A stretch of DNA of 64,000 nucleotides from Pseudomonas putida (GCF_002025705.1 NZ_CP018846.1:1541501-1605500); one strand, 5' to 3'; positions 53,364-62,464 are shown, numbered from the stretch's first letter. Notes: generated by a model from the sequence alone, not told the origin. A program made the numbers and translations.

Positions 53364-54578
53364 CTAAAGCGGATAGCGGGCAACGTACTCCCGCCCCCTT
53401 ACCTCGATGACCTGCTGGCCTTCGTGCTCCAGCGTTAGCAGGGTATTGCTTTCTGGGAAATCAGGTGTCAGCAGCCAGCCTTGATTACCAAATGTGCTAT
53501 CGACCTGGCCACTGTGGTTAAGGCGCAGAATTGCGACAGGCAATTCACCAGAGGGGTGGTGCGATTGAACAAAGCTAACGAGTACGCCTTCGTTATGGGG
53601 GGTGACAGCGATTGCTTTGGTGCGGTCGAAGTCGTCTCGAGCAAAAATGATTGCATTTCCGCCATTGAAACTTTGATCAGGACTGCCGTCCAGTTTCAGG
53701 CAGAACACAAATCCGCTATCTCCGGCGCTACCCACCACGTAAAGGCGGTCATCTACTTGTACTGCCGAATGAACGCTCAGATGAGCTATGTTCGGATGGC
53801 CCGGCAGGCGCTTGACTATCCATACACCCTGCTCGGCAAAGCTGGCAACTACAGCACCATGCTTGTCGCATGCACCCACCCATGCCTGCACATCATCGCC
53901 ACCCACGCGATGCATGCCACAATAATAGAACCCCGCATGTTCAAGGCCCTCATAACGAGCAACCACTTCCAGGGTGAAAAGGTTACGGCCTTGCCAGTTG
54001 AAGAATCTGCGCATGCCTCCTTTGTTGAAAGAGGTATCTAGATTGCCTTGCATATCGAACTGCGCAAGGCCAGAGTTCACAGCCTGGCGAAGTTTTCCAT
54101 CCGGAAATTGGGGGACGCTACCAGCATAGCCCTCGGATTTGTCAAGGCTTGCGTCCGTCGCTGCTGTGAGTGCGTCCGGCTCTGCCGGGTAACGGACCAG
54201 TTTGAATCCTTGCTTCCCAAAACTTCGGTCCAAAGCGCCAGAGTTCTTGTCCAGGCGGAAAATTGCAAAATGCTCGTTTATTCGAAGTGCAGCGCCGCAG
54301 ACAATGTAATTATCGCTGATAACGAAGCACAGCCACCAGGCCGGTTCCCCAGGCATGGGGATCCGTACGGTGCCTAGATCTCCAAACGTATCGACCGCTT
54401 TGCCGTCAGGCGTGAGTTTGGTCAATACCATGATGTCGATGCCCTGGTCGTCGCGAGAGGCCCAGGAACTGTAGAAAAAACCGTCCACCAGATAGGGCGG
54501 GCGACTGATCGCCTCAGTTGGACGATCTCTAGGTAATTGCAGATAGATGCGGTTCCAGGAGTTTTGCTTGAGTTTCAT
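53364..54578 (-). CDS. Delta-60 repeat beta-propeller-like protein, probably acquired
   Basis: The 404-residue protein carries six copies of the delta-60 signature (L/V-D-x-S/T-F-G-x-x-G): VDTFGDLG at 62, LDRSFGKQG at 116, LDTSFNKGG at 180, VASFAEQG at 234, PDQSFNGGN at 290 and VDSTFGNQG at 359. The 54-69 residue spacing suggests a beta-propeller. There is no signal peptide or membrane segment, although many family members are secreted. ATG 54578 (MKLKQNSWNRIYLQL) has GGGGGCC upstream but no good Shine-Dalgarno. The base composition is visibly more AT-rich than its neighbours, with more A/T-ending codons. It sits alone between prpE and zapE. Function unknown. Confidence 0.72.
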   Translation of the reverse strand: MKLKQNSWNRIYLQLPRDRPTEAISRPPYLVDGFFYSSWASRDDQGIDIMVLTKLTPDGKAVDTFGDLGTVRIPMPGEPAWWLCFVISDNYIVCGAALRINEHFAIFRLDKNSGALDRSFGKQGFKLVRYPAEPDALTAATDASLDKSEGYAGSVPQFPDGKLRQAVNSGLAQFDMQGNLDTSFNKGGMRRFFNWQGRNLFTLEVVARYEGLEHAGFYYCGMHRVGGDDVQAWVGACDKHGAVVASFAEQGVWIVKRLPGHPNIAHLSVHSAVQVDDRLYVVGSAGDSGFVFCLKLDGSPDQSFNGGNAIIFARDDFDRTKAIAVTPHNEGVLVSFVQSHHPSGELPVAILRLNHSGQVDSTFGNQGWLLTPDFPESNTLLTLEHEGQQVIEVRGREYVARYPL

Positions 54579-54682
54579 GATGGGGGCCCTCTGTCTGTGA
54601 GCCTCCATAAAGAACCGAATGCGCGATACTGTCTGCTGGTAAAACTAACAGTTGACGACCAACAAAGCGCAAGAACTTCCGA

Positions 54683-55756
54683 TCAGGTTGGGCCGAGCTG
54701 ATGCAACTGCCCCAACCGGCTCCGGGTACGCATCAGGTCGGCCAGCGGCCCACCGAGGCTTTCTTCAAGCGGCCGCCGTCCGATCACGGTCACTTGCCGA
54801 TCTTGGTCATACAGCACATCCACCAGGTTGACGAAGCGCTGCTGCGCCGCCAGCGAGCATTGCGCCAGATCATCCAGCCCATCGATGATCCACTCATCGT
54901 ACTGCCCAGCCAGCACCAGGTAGTCGATCACTGCCGTGGCCTTTTCGCACAGGTCGTCAAAGGCCAGCACCACCCGCCGGCCATCGATGGCCAGGGCACG
55001 CAACGGGCGCTTGTTCACCCCCAGCACCACCGGCTGCTCATCCGGCACGTTCAGCGCCTGGCGCTGGGCCGCATTGCCCGGCCACACATAGTGCCCTTGG
55101 GTGAAACGCTGGTGCTCGCGGTTGGCCGGCAGGCTGCGAAAATCCGTGTCGCCGCCCACTTCGAGCACTTCCATCGAGCTGTTGATCAGGCGGATCACTG
55201 GCAGGAAGCGCTCGTGGTACAGCGGGTTGGGCAAAAGCCCTTCAGGTGCGTAGTTGGAAGTCACCAGAAGGAAGATGCCGCGGGCGAACAGGGCGTTGAA
55301 CAACCGGGTCAGCAGCATGGCATCGCCGATGTCATGCACATGGAACTCGTCGAAGCACAGCACCTGGCAGTCGCCCAGCAGCTCATCGAGGGTCGCGCCC
55401 AGTGCATCGTCCAGCAGGCGGTGCTGGTGCATGCCTTGGTGCAGGCGGGCGAAAAAGTCGTGGAAGTGCAGGCGCCGCTTGGCCGCTACGGGTACCGCCT
55501 GGAAAAAGCCATCCAGCAACCAGCTCTTGCCACGGCCAACCGAGCCGTACAGGTAGAGGCTGCGAGGCTGGCCACCCTCCAGTTGTGCAAGCTGCGCGGC
55601 CATGCTGTCGATGACCCGGCGCTGGCCCTCGCTGAGCTGATAGCCGCGGCTGTGGGCCTTGTCCTCGAACCAGCTGAGCAGTTCGCTCTGGTTGGACGAT
55701 GTGCCGCGCAAGCGCTGGCCAAGCTGGCGCAGCGGGGAAGGGATCCAGGCAGACAA
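54683..55756 (-). CDS. ZapE-like AFG1 family ATPase
   Basis: AFG1/ZapE proteins are P-loop ATPases; E. coli ZapE interacts with FtsZ during division. The 357-residue protein has Walker A GSVGRGKS at residues 71-78, Walker B VLCFDEFHVHDIGDAM with D136-E137, the sensor LLVTSNYAPEGLLPNPLYHE and the C-terminal VFIGRRPLEESLGG-like segment. Length is typical. Pseudomonads usually carry another zapE near the petABC/rplM genes, so this may be a paralogue, and the symbol is therefore withheld. It is divergent from the DUF1810 gene and downstream of the delta-60 gene's start. Confidence 0.85.
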   Translation of the reverse strand: MSAWIPSPLRQLGQRLRGTSSNQSELLSWFEDKAHSRGYQLSEGQRRVIDSMAAQLAQLEGGQPRSLYLYGSVGRGKSWLLDGFFQAVPVAAKRRLHFHDFFARLHQGMHQHRLLDDALGATLDELLGDCQVLCFDEFHVHDIGDAMLLTRLFNALFARGIFLLVTSNYAPEGLLPNPLYHERFLPVIRLINSSMEVLEVGGDTDFRSLPANREHQRFTQGHYVWPGNAAQRQALNVPDEQPVVLGVNKRPLRALAIDGRRVVLAFDDLCEKATAVIDYLVLAGQYDEWIIDGLDDLAQCSLAAQQRFVNLVDVLYDQDRQVTVIGRRPLEESLGGPLADLMRTRSRLGQLHQLGPT

Positions 55757-55912
55757 AAGCTAAGCTCCTTGGGCAAAGGCAGGGCAGCGTGCAGCTTGCC
55801 CCAGGTGGGGCATTTTGACTAATAGATAAAGTGCCGGGCAATGATCGGCTGGCGAGATAGGTCGAGCGAACAGGCGTAGGCTGGAGGAGTGCAAAACAGA
55901 GGAGCAGCGGCC

Positions 55913-56338
55913 ATGCTTGCCGATTTCGAGCTGGAGCGTTTCGTCGATTCACAGGACCGCGTTTACGACCAGGTCATGCAGGAGCTGCAGGCCGGGCGCA
56001 AGCGCAGCCACTGGATGTGGTACGTGTTCCCGCAGCTGGACGGCCTGGGCCACAGCATCATGGCCGAGCGCTATGCCTTGTCCGGCATCGACGAGGCGCG
56101 CGCCTACCTCGCTCATCCTGTGCTGGGGCCAAGGCTGGAAGCCTGTGTGACTGCCTTGGTGCAGCACAGCGACAAGAGCGCCCGTGAGGTCCTGGGCAGC
56201 CCCGACGATCTCAAGCTGCGCTCTTGCCTGACACTGTTCAGCCAGGCGGCGCCTGACCATCCGCTGTTCAAGCTTGGCCTGCTGCAGTTCTACGGCGGTG
56301 AACCGGACATGCGCACCTTGGCGCTGCTGGAGCGTTAG
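55913..56338 (+). CDS. DUF1810 domain-containing protein
   Basis: A 141-residue protein consisting of a DUF1810 domain: MLADFELERFVDSQDRVYDQ, GRKRSHWMWYVFPQLDGLGH, YALSGIDEARAYLAHPVLGP, LKLRSCLTLF and HPLFKLGLLQFYGGEPD are the conserved blocks. The family has been related to ADP-ribose-binding or N-terminal regions of nucleotide-processing proteins, but no activity is established. ATG at 55913 has GAGGAG 8 bases upstream and is preferred to the GTG at 55889. Its stop is one base from the DUF465 stop on the other strand. Confidence 0.85.
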   Translation: MLADFELERFVDSQDRVYDQVMQELQAGRKRSHWMWYVFPQLDGLGHSIMAERYALSGIDEARAYLAHPVLGPRLEACVTALVQHSDKSAREVLGSPDDLKLRSCLTLFSQAAPDHPLFKLGLLQFYGGEPDMRTLALLER

Positions 56339-56339
56339 C

Positions 56340-56582
56340 TCAGGCCTTGCGCTCCAGTTGGCGCTCGATCATGTACTTCACGGCCAACCGGCGTTCCTTG
56401 AGATGGCGCAGGTCTTCGTCGACGAAATTGCCTGCCGAGATCGATTCGGCGGCCAGCACCTGGTTATCGATGTCCATGTACTCGTCGAGCAGGCGGTCGA
56501 GGGCCTTGTCCTGCTGGCGCCGCTGCTGGACGATTTCGCGCGGGTAGTGCAGGTCCTGGTAGAGGTCGTGAGAAACGGGCAT
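56340..56582 (-). CDS. DUF465 (YdcH-like) small protein
   Basis: An 80-residue, highly charged helical protein: MPVSHDLYQDLHYPREIVQQ then RRQQDKALDRLLDEYMDIDN, ending HLKERRLAVKYMIERQLERK. The pattern ...LKxxRLxLKDxI at the C-terminus is that of the DUF465/YdcH family, whose function is unknown. AAGGAGG at ideal spacing supports ATG 56582; a longer frame from 56741 lacks this. Probably monocistronic. Confidence 0.85.
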   Translation of the reverse strand: MPVSHDLYQDLHYPREIVQQRRQQDKALDRLLDEYMDIDNQVLAAESISAGNFVDEDLRHLKERRLAVKYMIERQLERKA

Positions 56583-56749
56583 GGGGTCCTCCTTGGTCAA
56601 TGCAGTTCGTCTATCTGATTGGAAGGGAGGAATGCGATTGTGTTGAAGCGCAGCGCTGGAAAAACGACGGATGGTTGCCTTTAAGGCCCGTGAAAACCGC
56701 CCGCGAACACTAACTTGCTGTTTTAAGGCATTTTTTTTCACGTAGGGGG

Positions 56750-56778
56750 TTCACAGACCGAAACTTTGTTGTTAAAGT
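56750..56778 (+). promoter_or_regulatory. Candidate promoter of tRNA-Gln
   Basis: TTCACA (56750-56755), 17-base spacer, TAAAGT (56773-56778), followed by the G/C-rich GCCGCGC, a discriminator as found in stable-RNA promoters. It lies 75 bases before the tRNA. Confidence 0.5.
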
Positions 56779-56853
56779 GCCGCGCATTCCAAGACAACAA
56801 CCCAGTTGTCACCTAATTGGAATTGTCAGAGCAGCATCAGCTGCATCCGATAC

Positions 56854-56928
56854 AGGGGCGTCGCCAAGCGGTAAGGCAGCAGGTTTTGATCCTGCCATGC
56901 GTTGGTTCGAATCCAGCCGCCCCTGCCA
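56854..56928 (+). tRNA. tRNA-Gln (anticodon UUG)
   Basis: 75 bases including encoded CCA. Acceptor stem AGGGGCG (56854-56860) pairs with CGCCCCT (56918-56924), then GCCA. D arm GCCAAGCGGTAAGGC; anticodon stem GCAGG/CCTGC around loop TTTTGAT, so the anticodon is TTG at 56886-56888; T arm GTTGG-TTCGAAT-CCAGC. All four arms form. It reads CAA (and weakly CAG) codons. Confidence 0.97.
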
Positions 56929-57005
56929 TTTTCTCTCTTCAAATACAAAATTCCTTATTCAGTGCAGATGAACGTCGGCGCTGGAATTTGCCGTTTCTGT
57001 TTTCC

Positions 57006-57056
57006 TGCACTGGCCTCTTCGAGGCGTCGAACCGCCGCGAAGAGGCCGGTGCAGGC
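57006..57056. repeat. REP inverted repeat after tRNA-Gln
   Basis: TGCACTGGCCTCTTCG (57006-57021) and CGAAGAGGCCGGTGCA (57038-57053) are complementary except for one position, around a loop of 16 bases that replaces the usual GCGGGTTTACCCGC core. It lies at the 3' end of the hybrid kinase gene on the other strand. Confidence 0.75.
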
Positions 57057-57065
57057 AACACAGGT

Positions 57066-59453
57066 CTAACCTGGCACCCGCAGCAGTTCATTCAACACCC
57101 TGGCCAGTTCATCCGCCTGCACCGGCTTCTGCACCACCAGGCTCCCTGGCAGTTCCAGCCCTTCCAACTCCGCATACCCGGTCAGAAACACCACCGGCAG
57201 CTGCGGATGTCGCTCGCGTGCCGCCAGGGCCAGCTGCCCGCCGTTGAATTCGGGCATGGCAAAGTCGGTCAGCAGCAGGTCGATACCGTCGTCCAGCAGT
57301 GCCAGCGCCTGCTCCCCACTGTGCGCCTGGCGTACCTGGTAGCCATACTGGCGCAGCACGTCACCGAGCATGTCGCGCACCAGATGGTCGTCATCCACCA
57401 GCAGTACCGTGCGGTCTCGGCCACTGTCATCGATCGAAAGGGTGGCAGTCGGCAGGACAGGGTCGACGGCCACTTCCTGCTTCACCGCTGGCAAGTACAC
57501 CGCCACCTGGGTGCCATGCCCAGGCTCGGTATCGATGCGCACACCGCCGCCGGACTGCTTGGCGAAGCCGAACACCTGGGCCAGACCCAGGCCGGAGCCT
57601 TTGCCGATGTCCTTGGTGGTGAAGAACGGCTCGAACACCTTGGCCAGCACTTCTTCGCTCATGCCGCAGCCGGTGTCGCGGATGCTCAGCATCACGTACT
57701 CGCCCGGCTCCGGGTCTTCCGGGCGCTGTGGGCGGGCCTTGATCCGCGTGTTGCGGGTCGACAGGGTCAGCTGGCCGCCTTCTGGCATGGCGTCGCGGGC
57801 GTTGATCGCCAGGTTGAGGATGATCATCTCGGTCTGGGTCGGGTCGGTCAGCGCTTGCCACAGGCTGTGGTCCAGGTCCAGGCGCACCAGGATGTTGCCG
57901 CCGAGGGTGCGGCTCAACAGTTCCTCCAGGCCGGTAAGGGTGCGGTTCAGGTTCAGCGGCACCGGCTCCAGGCGCTGGCGGCGGGAGAAGGCGAGCAACT
58001 GCGAGGTCAGCTTGGCGCCGCGCTCACCGGCTTCGCGGATGTGCGTCAGGCGGCTGCGGGCCTTGTCCAGTTCACCCTTGGCCAGGTCGCGCTCAAGAAA
58101 GCTGGCGCCAGTGAGGATGACCGTGAGCAGGTTGTTGAAGTCGTGGGCGACGCCCGCAGTGAGCTGGCCGACGGCCTCCAGCCGCTGCATCTGCTGCAGC
58201 GCCGCCTCGATGCGTTCGCGCTCGGTGATCTGTTCGCGCAGGCGGGTGTTGGCTTCGGCAAGGCCGAGGGCGTTTTCCCGCTCGCTGGTGATGTCGCGCG
58301 CTACCACGTAGAGCAAGGTGTCTTCCGGCACCACCACCCAGGACAGCCAGCGCAACTGGCCGCTGGCATGCTGGATGCGGCCGACGAAGCGCGCGCTGCT
58401 ACGGCCGTGGGCAAGGGCAGCCAGCTCGGTGAGCAGGGCTTCCTGGTCTGCCTCCGGCAGCAGGTGCAGCAGGGAAGTCTGGCTCAGGCGCTCGCGGGAA
58501 AATCCCAGGCTGGCTTCCCAAGCCGGGTTGAGGGCCACCGGGGTCAGGTCTTTGTTGAGCACCGCGAGCAAGTCCTGGGACAGCTCCCAGGCACGGTCGC
58601 GTTCACGGGTGCGGCGCTCGACCCGTTCGCCGAGCATTTCGTTGAGCTGCTTGAGCGCCTGGGTTGCCTGGCGCTGGGTATGGATGTCCTGCAGTACACC
58701 GGAAAACCGCGTGCACTGGCCGTCGACGAATTGGCACTGGCCGCTGCTGAGCAGCCAGCGCGGTTCCAGGCCTTTGGGTTGGGCGATGCGGAATTCGACC
58801 CGGTACAGGCCGTCGCTGTCCGGGCGCATGGCTTGTTCAACGGCATCGCGCACCTTGGGCTGGTCGTCGGGGTAGATGCCGGCATAAAACACCTGCAGGT
58901 CCATCTCGGTATCGACCGGCAGGCCGAACAAGGTCTTGCAGCGGTCGTCCCAGATCAGCTGGCCCTGTTGCGGGCGGAAGTCCCAGGTGCCCATGCCGGC
59001 GGCATCGATGGCAATGCGCGCGCGTGCTTCGACATCGGCCAGGGCTTCCTCCGCGCGGCGACGGCGCTGGCGCTCCTGCACTTCGGTGAGGGCCCGGCGC
59101 ACGGCTTTGGGGAGCAGTGGCAGGTTTTTCTTCAGCACATAATCGGTGGCGCCCAGGCGGATCATTTCCACCGCATGTTCTTCGCCATAGATGCCCGAGA
59201 GGAAGATGAACGGCGTGTCGGGTGCCAGGCGCTGGGCGATGGCCAGCACATCGGTGCCGGACGAGCCGGGCAGCACGCAGTCGCACAGGATCAGGTCGAA
59301 GTCGGCCTGAAGCAGCGCGTGCTCGAACCCGACGTGGTCGAACACCAGCCGCGATTGCACCTGCAACCCACTGCGCTCGAGGCACATCAGGGTCAGCTCG
59401 GCGTCCATCGAGCTGTCTTCGACCATCAACAATTTCAGCGGTGTCGGCAACAT
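57066..59453 (-). CDS. Hybrid sensor histidine kinase with N- and C-terminal receivers
   Basis: A 795-residue soluble protein. Order: receiver 1 (residues 5-120, phospho-acceptor D58 in LILCDCVLPG), PAS (about 145-260), PAS (about 290-390), HisKA with H437 in AGVAHDFNNLLTVIL, HATPase (about 535-655; NLAINARDAMPEGG, IRDTGCGMSE, GKGSGLGLAQVFGFAKQSGG) and receiver 2 (682-795, D730 in LLTDFAMPEFNGG). The class is the HDFNN type common in phytochrome- and nitrogen-type hybrid kinases. It is last in the bphP-response regulator operon, 13 bases after the regulator, so the stand-alone regulator and receiver 1 may form a relay with the phytochrome (inference). Confidence 0.9.
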   Translation of the reverse strand: MLPTPLKLLMVEDSSMDAELTLMCLERSGLQVQSRLVFDHVGFEHALLQADFDLILCDCVLPGSSGTDVLAIAQRLAPDTPFIFLSGIYGEEHAVEMIRLGATDYVLKKNLPLLPKAVRRALTEVQERQRRRRAEEALADVEARARIAIDAAGMGTWDFRPQQGQLIWDDRCKTLFGLPVDTEMDLQVFYAGIYPDDQPKVRDAVEQAMRPDSDGLYRVEFRIAQPKGLEPRWLLSSGQCQFVDGQCTRFSGVLQDIHTQRQATQALKQLNEMLGERVERRTRERDRAWELSQDLLAVLNKDLTPVALNPAWEASLGFSRERLSQTSLLHLLPEADQEALLTELAALAHGRSSARFVGRIQHASGQLRWLSWVVVPEDTLLYVVARDITSERENALGLAEANTRLREQITERERIEAALQQMQRLEAVGQLTAGVAHDFNNLLTVILTGASFLERDLAKGELDKARSRLTHIREAGERGAKLTSQLLAFSRRQRLEPVPLNLNRTLTGLEELLSRTLGGNILVRLDLDHSLWQALTDPTQTEMIILNLAINARDAMPEGGQLTLSTRNTRIKARPQRPEDPEPGEYVMLSIRDTGCGMSEEVLAKVFEPFFTTKDIGKGSGLGLAQVFGFAKQSGGGVRIDTEPGHGTQVAVYLPAVKQEVAVDPVLPTATLSIDDSGRDRTVLLVDDDHLVRDMLGDVLRQYGYQVRQAHSGEQALALLDDGIDLLLTDFAMPEFNGGQLALAARERHPQLPVVFLTGYAELEGLELPGSLVVQKPVQADELARVLNELLRVPG

Positions 59454-59466
59454 CTTGGTGCAGGCC

Positions 59467-59928
59467 TCAGTTGCTGCCGCGCCGGTTCAGGCGCAGTGAG
59501 CCGGGTGGCGGCTCGTTGAGCACCGCCCAGAACACGCCCAGGTCGGAAATCGCCGCGACGAACTCCTTGAACTCCACGGGCTTGACCACGTAGGCATTGA
59601 CCCCCAGCTCATAGGCGCGCAGCAGGTCTGGCTCTTCACGCGAAGAGGTCAGCATCACTGTCGGGATGCTGCGCAGCTCTGCGGTGGCGCGTACTTCCTT
59701 GAGCACTTCCAGGCCATCGACCTTGGGCAGTTTGAGGTCCAGCAGCAGGACCGCCGGGTTGCCATCGTCGCGATTGGCGTAAGCGTTGCGCCGCAGCAGG
59801 TAGTCGAGGGCGTCGGCGCCGTCACGCAAGACGATGACTTCGTTGGCCAACTGGCTGCGCTCCAGGGCCAGGAGCGTCAGCTCCAGGTCCCGGGGGTTGT
59901 CTTCGACCAGCAGGATGGGCTTGAGCAT
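59467..59928 (-). CDS. Stand-alone response regulator (Rcp1-like)
   Basis: A 153-residue receiver-only protein. Acidic residues E9-D10 (LLVEDNPRDLELTLLALE), D64 in VLLLDLKLPKVDGLEVL, T in VMLTSSREEPD and K in NAYVVKPVEFKEF are all present. LVEDNP...DGxDALDYL is typical of the Rcp1 group that receives phosphate from bacterial phytochromes. It lies between the phytochrome and hybrid kinase genes with gaps of 15 and 13 bases, all on one strand. It has no output domain, so it probably acts in a relay or by protein contact. Confidence 0.93.
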   Translation of the reverse strand: MLKPILLVEDNPRDLELTLLALERSQLANEVIVLRDGADALDYLLRRNAYANRDDGNPAVLLLDLKLPKVDGLEVLKEVRATAELRSIPTVMLTSSREEPDLLRAYELGVNAYVVKPVEFKEFVAAISDLGVFWAVLNEPPPGSLRLNRRGSN

Positions 59929-59943
59929 GGTAATACGGGTACC

Positions 59944-62196
59944 TCAGGTAGTTGCCGGGTGGCGCGGCAGAGTGAAGTGGAAGCTGGCGCCCTGATCGAC
60001 CTGACCTTCGGCCCAGACCCGCCCGTCATGGCGCTCGATGATCCGCCGCACGCTGGCCAGGCCGATGCCGGTGCCTTCGAAGTCTTCCATGCGGTGCAGG
60101 CGCTGGAACACCCCGAACAGCTTGTTGGCGTAGGCCATGTCGAAGCCTACACCATTGTCGCGAATGTACACCTCGGTCTCGCCCTGGTGCTGGCGGGCGC
60201 GGATCGTGATGTGGGCGGGTTCACGGCCACGGGTGTATTTGATGGCATTGGCGATCAGGTTGTGCAAGGCCATGTTGATGAACGCCGGGTCGGCGATCAC
60301 CTTGGGCAGCGGCGCGATGTTCCAGACGATTTCGCGGCCCTGGTAGTCGGGTGCCAGCTCCTGGCGGATGGCTTCGACCAGTGCGTTCAGGTCGACATCC
60401 GACAAGCGCAGCGCCGAGCGGCCCATCTGCGAAAAATTGAGCAGGTTGTCGACCAGGCTGCCTGCGAAGCTCGCGGCTTCTTCGATGTGCTGCAGGAAGC
60501 GCCGGCCGCGCTCGCTCAGGCCGTGGCCTTCGATTTCGCCCAGCAGCTCTGAGTAGCCAGCGATGTGCCGCAAGGGCGCACGCAGGTCGTGGGACACACT
60601 GTAGGAAAAGGCCTCAAGTTCCTTGTTCGAGCGGCGCAGCTCATTGGCCAGCTGCGCCAGTTCCTCAGCCTTGCGCAGGACGATGCCGAGCACCGCCGTG
60701 CGCAGTTCGAGCACGCCTTCGATGACCAGCGGGTCCCACGGCTCGCAATAGCCACTGACCTGCTCCTGCCAATGTTCGAAGCTGTGCCGCGGGTTGAGCG
60801 CGCCCTGGGGGCCGACTTCCTTGTCGGGTCGCCCGGCCCAGTTGACCGTGCGCACCTGTTCGGGGCGAAACCACAGCAGGTAGTGCGAATGGATTTGCGA
60901 GATGGCCACCGCCAGCACGCCGCCGGCATGGGCCGCGAGCTCTGGCAGCTCATCGATGTCACGGCGCAGGTTGTCGCTGTGGAACACCGTCTCATCGCCG
61001 CGCCGGGTCAGCCAGTGCACCAGTGCCGTGACTTGTGCGGCTGGTGGCGTCTGGCCGATCAGGTCGCAGCGCTCGGCAGAAATCACTGCTGCGCCGCTGG
61101 CGTTGGCGAACGCCAGCAGCACCTCGGGCAGGTCACGCAGGCCATCGCTGACGCTCTCGTGGTCGGCCATCGACGAGATCATGCGCACGATATGCTGGCG
61201 CAGGTCGAGCAGCTGGCGGGTCCTGGCGTGCGACTCGCGGCTTTCGATCTGCAGTGACAGCACGCTGGCCAGCAATTCGCAGGCGGTGCGGGTGCGCAGC
61301 TCGACCGCGCGCGGCTGGGCGTGGTGGCAGGAGATCAGGCCCCAGAGCTGCCCATCGACCACGATCGACAACGACATCGACGCCAGGGTGCCCATGTTGC
61401 GCATGTACTGCAGGTGCACTGGCGACACGCTGCGCAGGGCGGCGAAGCTCATGTCCAAGGGCTTGCCGGTGCGCGGGTTGGTCGCAGGCAGCAGCGGCGA
61501 GGCCTGGTAGTTGGCATCCTCGATCACGCGGATGCGGTTGACCCGGTACAGGTCGCGGGCCTGGCGCGGGATGTCCGAGGCCGGGAAGCACAGGCCAAGG
61601 TAGCGCGGGTAACCGGCGTCGGCGAGTTCGGCCAGCACCTGGCCATTGCCCTCGGCATCGAAGCGGTAGGCCTTGACCCGACCGAAGCCGGTGACGCGCT
61701 TGACCTGCACCACGCACTGCTGCAACAGCTCTTCCAGGCTGTCGGTGTTGTGCAGGCTGCTGACGAAACCGCGCACCAATGGGTAGTAGTCGCCCTGGTC
61801 GGCCAGGTCGGCGGGTGGGCGCAAGGGTTCGAATTCGGCGATCAGCACCTGGTCGTGGCGGTGGGTGAGCAGGCGCAGGGTGCCGGCGAAGGGGGCGCCT
61901 TGGCGCAAGCGCACGTCGCCGATATGAAACGGGAATGCCTCTTCGTCCGGCAGGCGTTCGAGCTGGGTGTGCAAGTCGAAGTTTTCGCTGACCACGTCGG
62001 CGAAGTTGCAGCCGATCAGCTCCCGCGCAGGCACGCCCAACCAGCGTTCGATGTTCTCGCTGGCCTGGAGGATGCGCAGGTCGCATTCATCCAGCACCAG
62101 CAGAAAGCCGTGCGGCTGAATGCTGCCGGGTATCTGGATCGGCTCCTGGGCGCAGCGCTCCACGGCTGCGGCGAGCGCGTTGTCTGCAGTCGTCAA
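59944..62196 (-). CDS. bphP: Bacteriophytochrome histidine kinase
   Basis: A red/far-red photoreceptor kinase using biliverdin. From TTG 62196 the product has 750 residues: PAS, GAF, PHY, HisKA and HATPase. Key residues: C15 in ERCAQEPIQIPGSIQPHG, the expected biliverdin-attachment position; PASDIPRQARDLYR (about 205-218) with the conserved aspartate; SPVHLQYMRNMG with H261; SCHH near 290; HisKA H536 in SYSVSHDLRAPL; ATPase boxes LHNLIANAIKY and RDNGVGF. TTG is preferred over ATGs at 62268 and 62229, because AGGAG lies 8 bases before it and C15 is then at the family's usual distance. No heme oxygenase gene (bphO) is seen adjacent. Confidence 0.88.
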   Translation of the reverse strand: MTTADNALAAAVERCAQEPIQIPGSIQPHGFLLVLDECDLRILQASENIERWLGVPARELIGCNFADVVSENFDLHTQLERLPDEEAFPFHIGDVRLRQGAPFAGTLRLLTHRHDQVLIAEFEPLRPPADLADQGDYYPLVRGFVSSLHNTDSLEELLQQCVVQVKRVTGFGRVKAYRFDAEGNGQVLAELADAGYPRYLGLCFPASDIPRQARDLYRVNRIRVIEDANYQASPLLPATNPRTGKPLDMSFAALRSVSPVHLQYMRNMGTLASMSLSIVVDGQLWGLISCHHAQPRAVELRTRTACELLASVLSLQIESRESHARTRQLLDLRQHIVRMISSMADHESVSDGLRDLPEVLLAFANASGAAVISAERCDLIGQTPPAAQVTALVHWLTRRGDETVFHSDNLRRDIDELPELAAHAGGVLAVAISQIHSHYLLWFRPEQVRTVNWAGRPDKEVGPQGALNPRHSFEHWQEQVSGYCEPWDPLVIEGVLELRTAVLGIVLRKAEELAQLANELRRSNKELEAFSYSVSHDLRAPLRHIAGYSELLGEIEGHGLSERGRRFLQHIEEAASFAGSLVDNLLNFSQMGRSALRLSDVDLNALVEAIRQELAPDYQGREIVWNIAPLPKVIADPAFINMALHNLIANAIKYTRGREPAHITIRARQHQGETEVYIRDNGVGFDMAYANKLFGVFQRLHRMEDFEGTGIGLASVRRIIERHDGRVWAEGQVDQGASFHFTLPRHPATT

Positions 62197-62464
62197 TGGA
62201 AACGCTCCTGTCGATTTTGTTCCATGCATGCCGCATGCATCTGATGCCGGCGATTGGCTGTCAGGCACCGTACCAGAATGTTGGCCGCTTTACCGGCCCA
62301 TGGCCATTGGAGGCATGGGATGGCCAGGGGTTCGCCTGGGTTGAGAAATTTCTTGCCGGTTCGCTAGCGCTTTGTCGTTAGCCCAAAAGAATGGCATGCC
62401 GCCATCACGGTTCTGCCACCTGCTGCTACGCTCAAACTCACAGTAGAAGAACAAGGAACATCCA

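Noticed and set aside
53364..54578. Prophage or transposon remnant carrying the delta-60 gene
   Set aside because: No integrase, transposase, terminal repeats or target duplications were visible; only base composition suggests transfer.
56817..59519. 900-codon open frame on the plus strand covering tRNA-Gln and the hybrid kinase gene
   Set aside because: It runs through the tRNA and antisense to a well-supported kinase gene.
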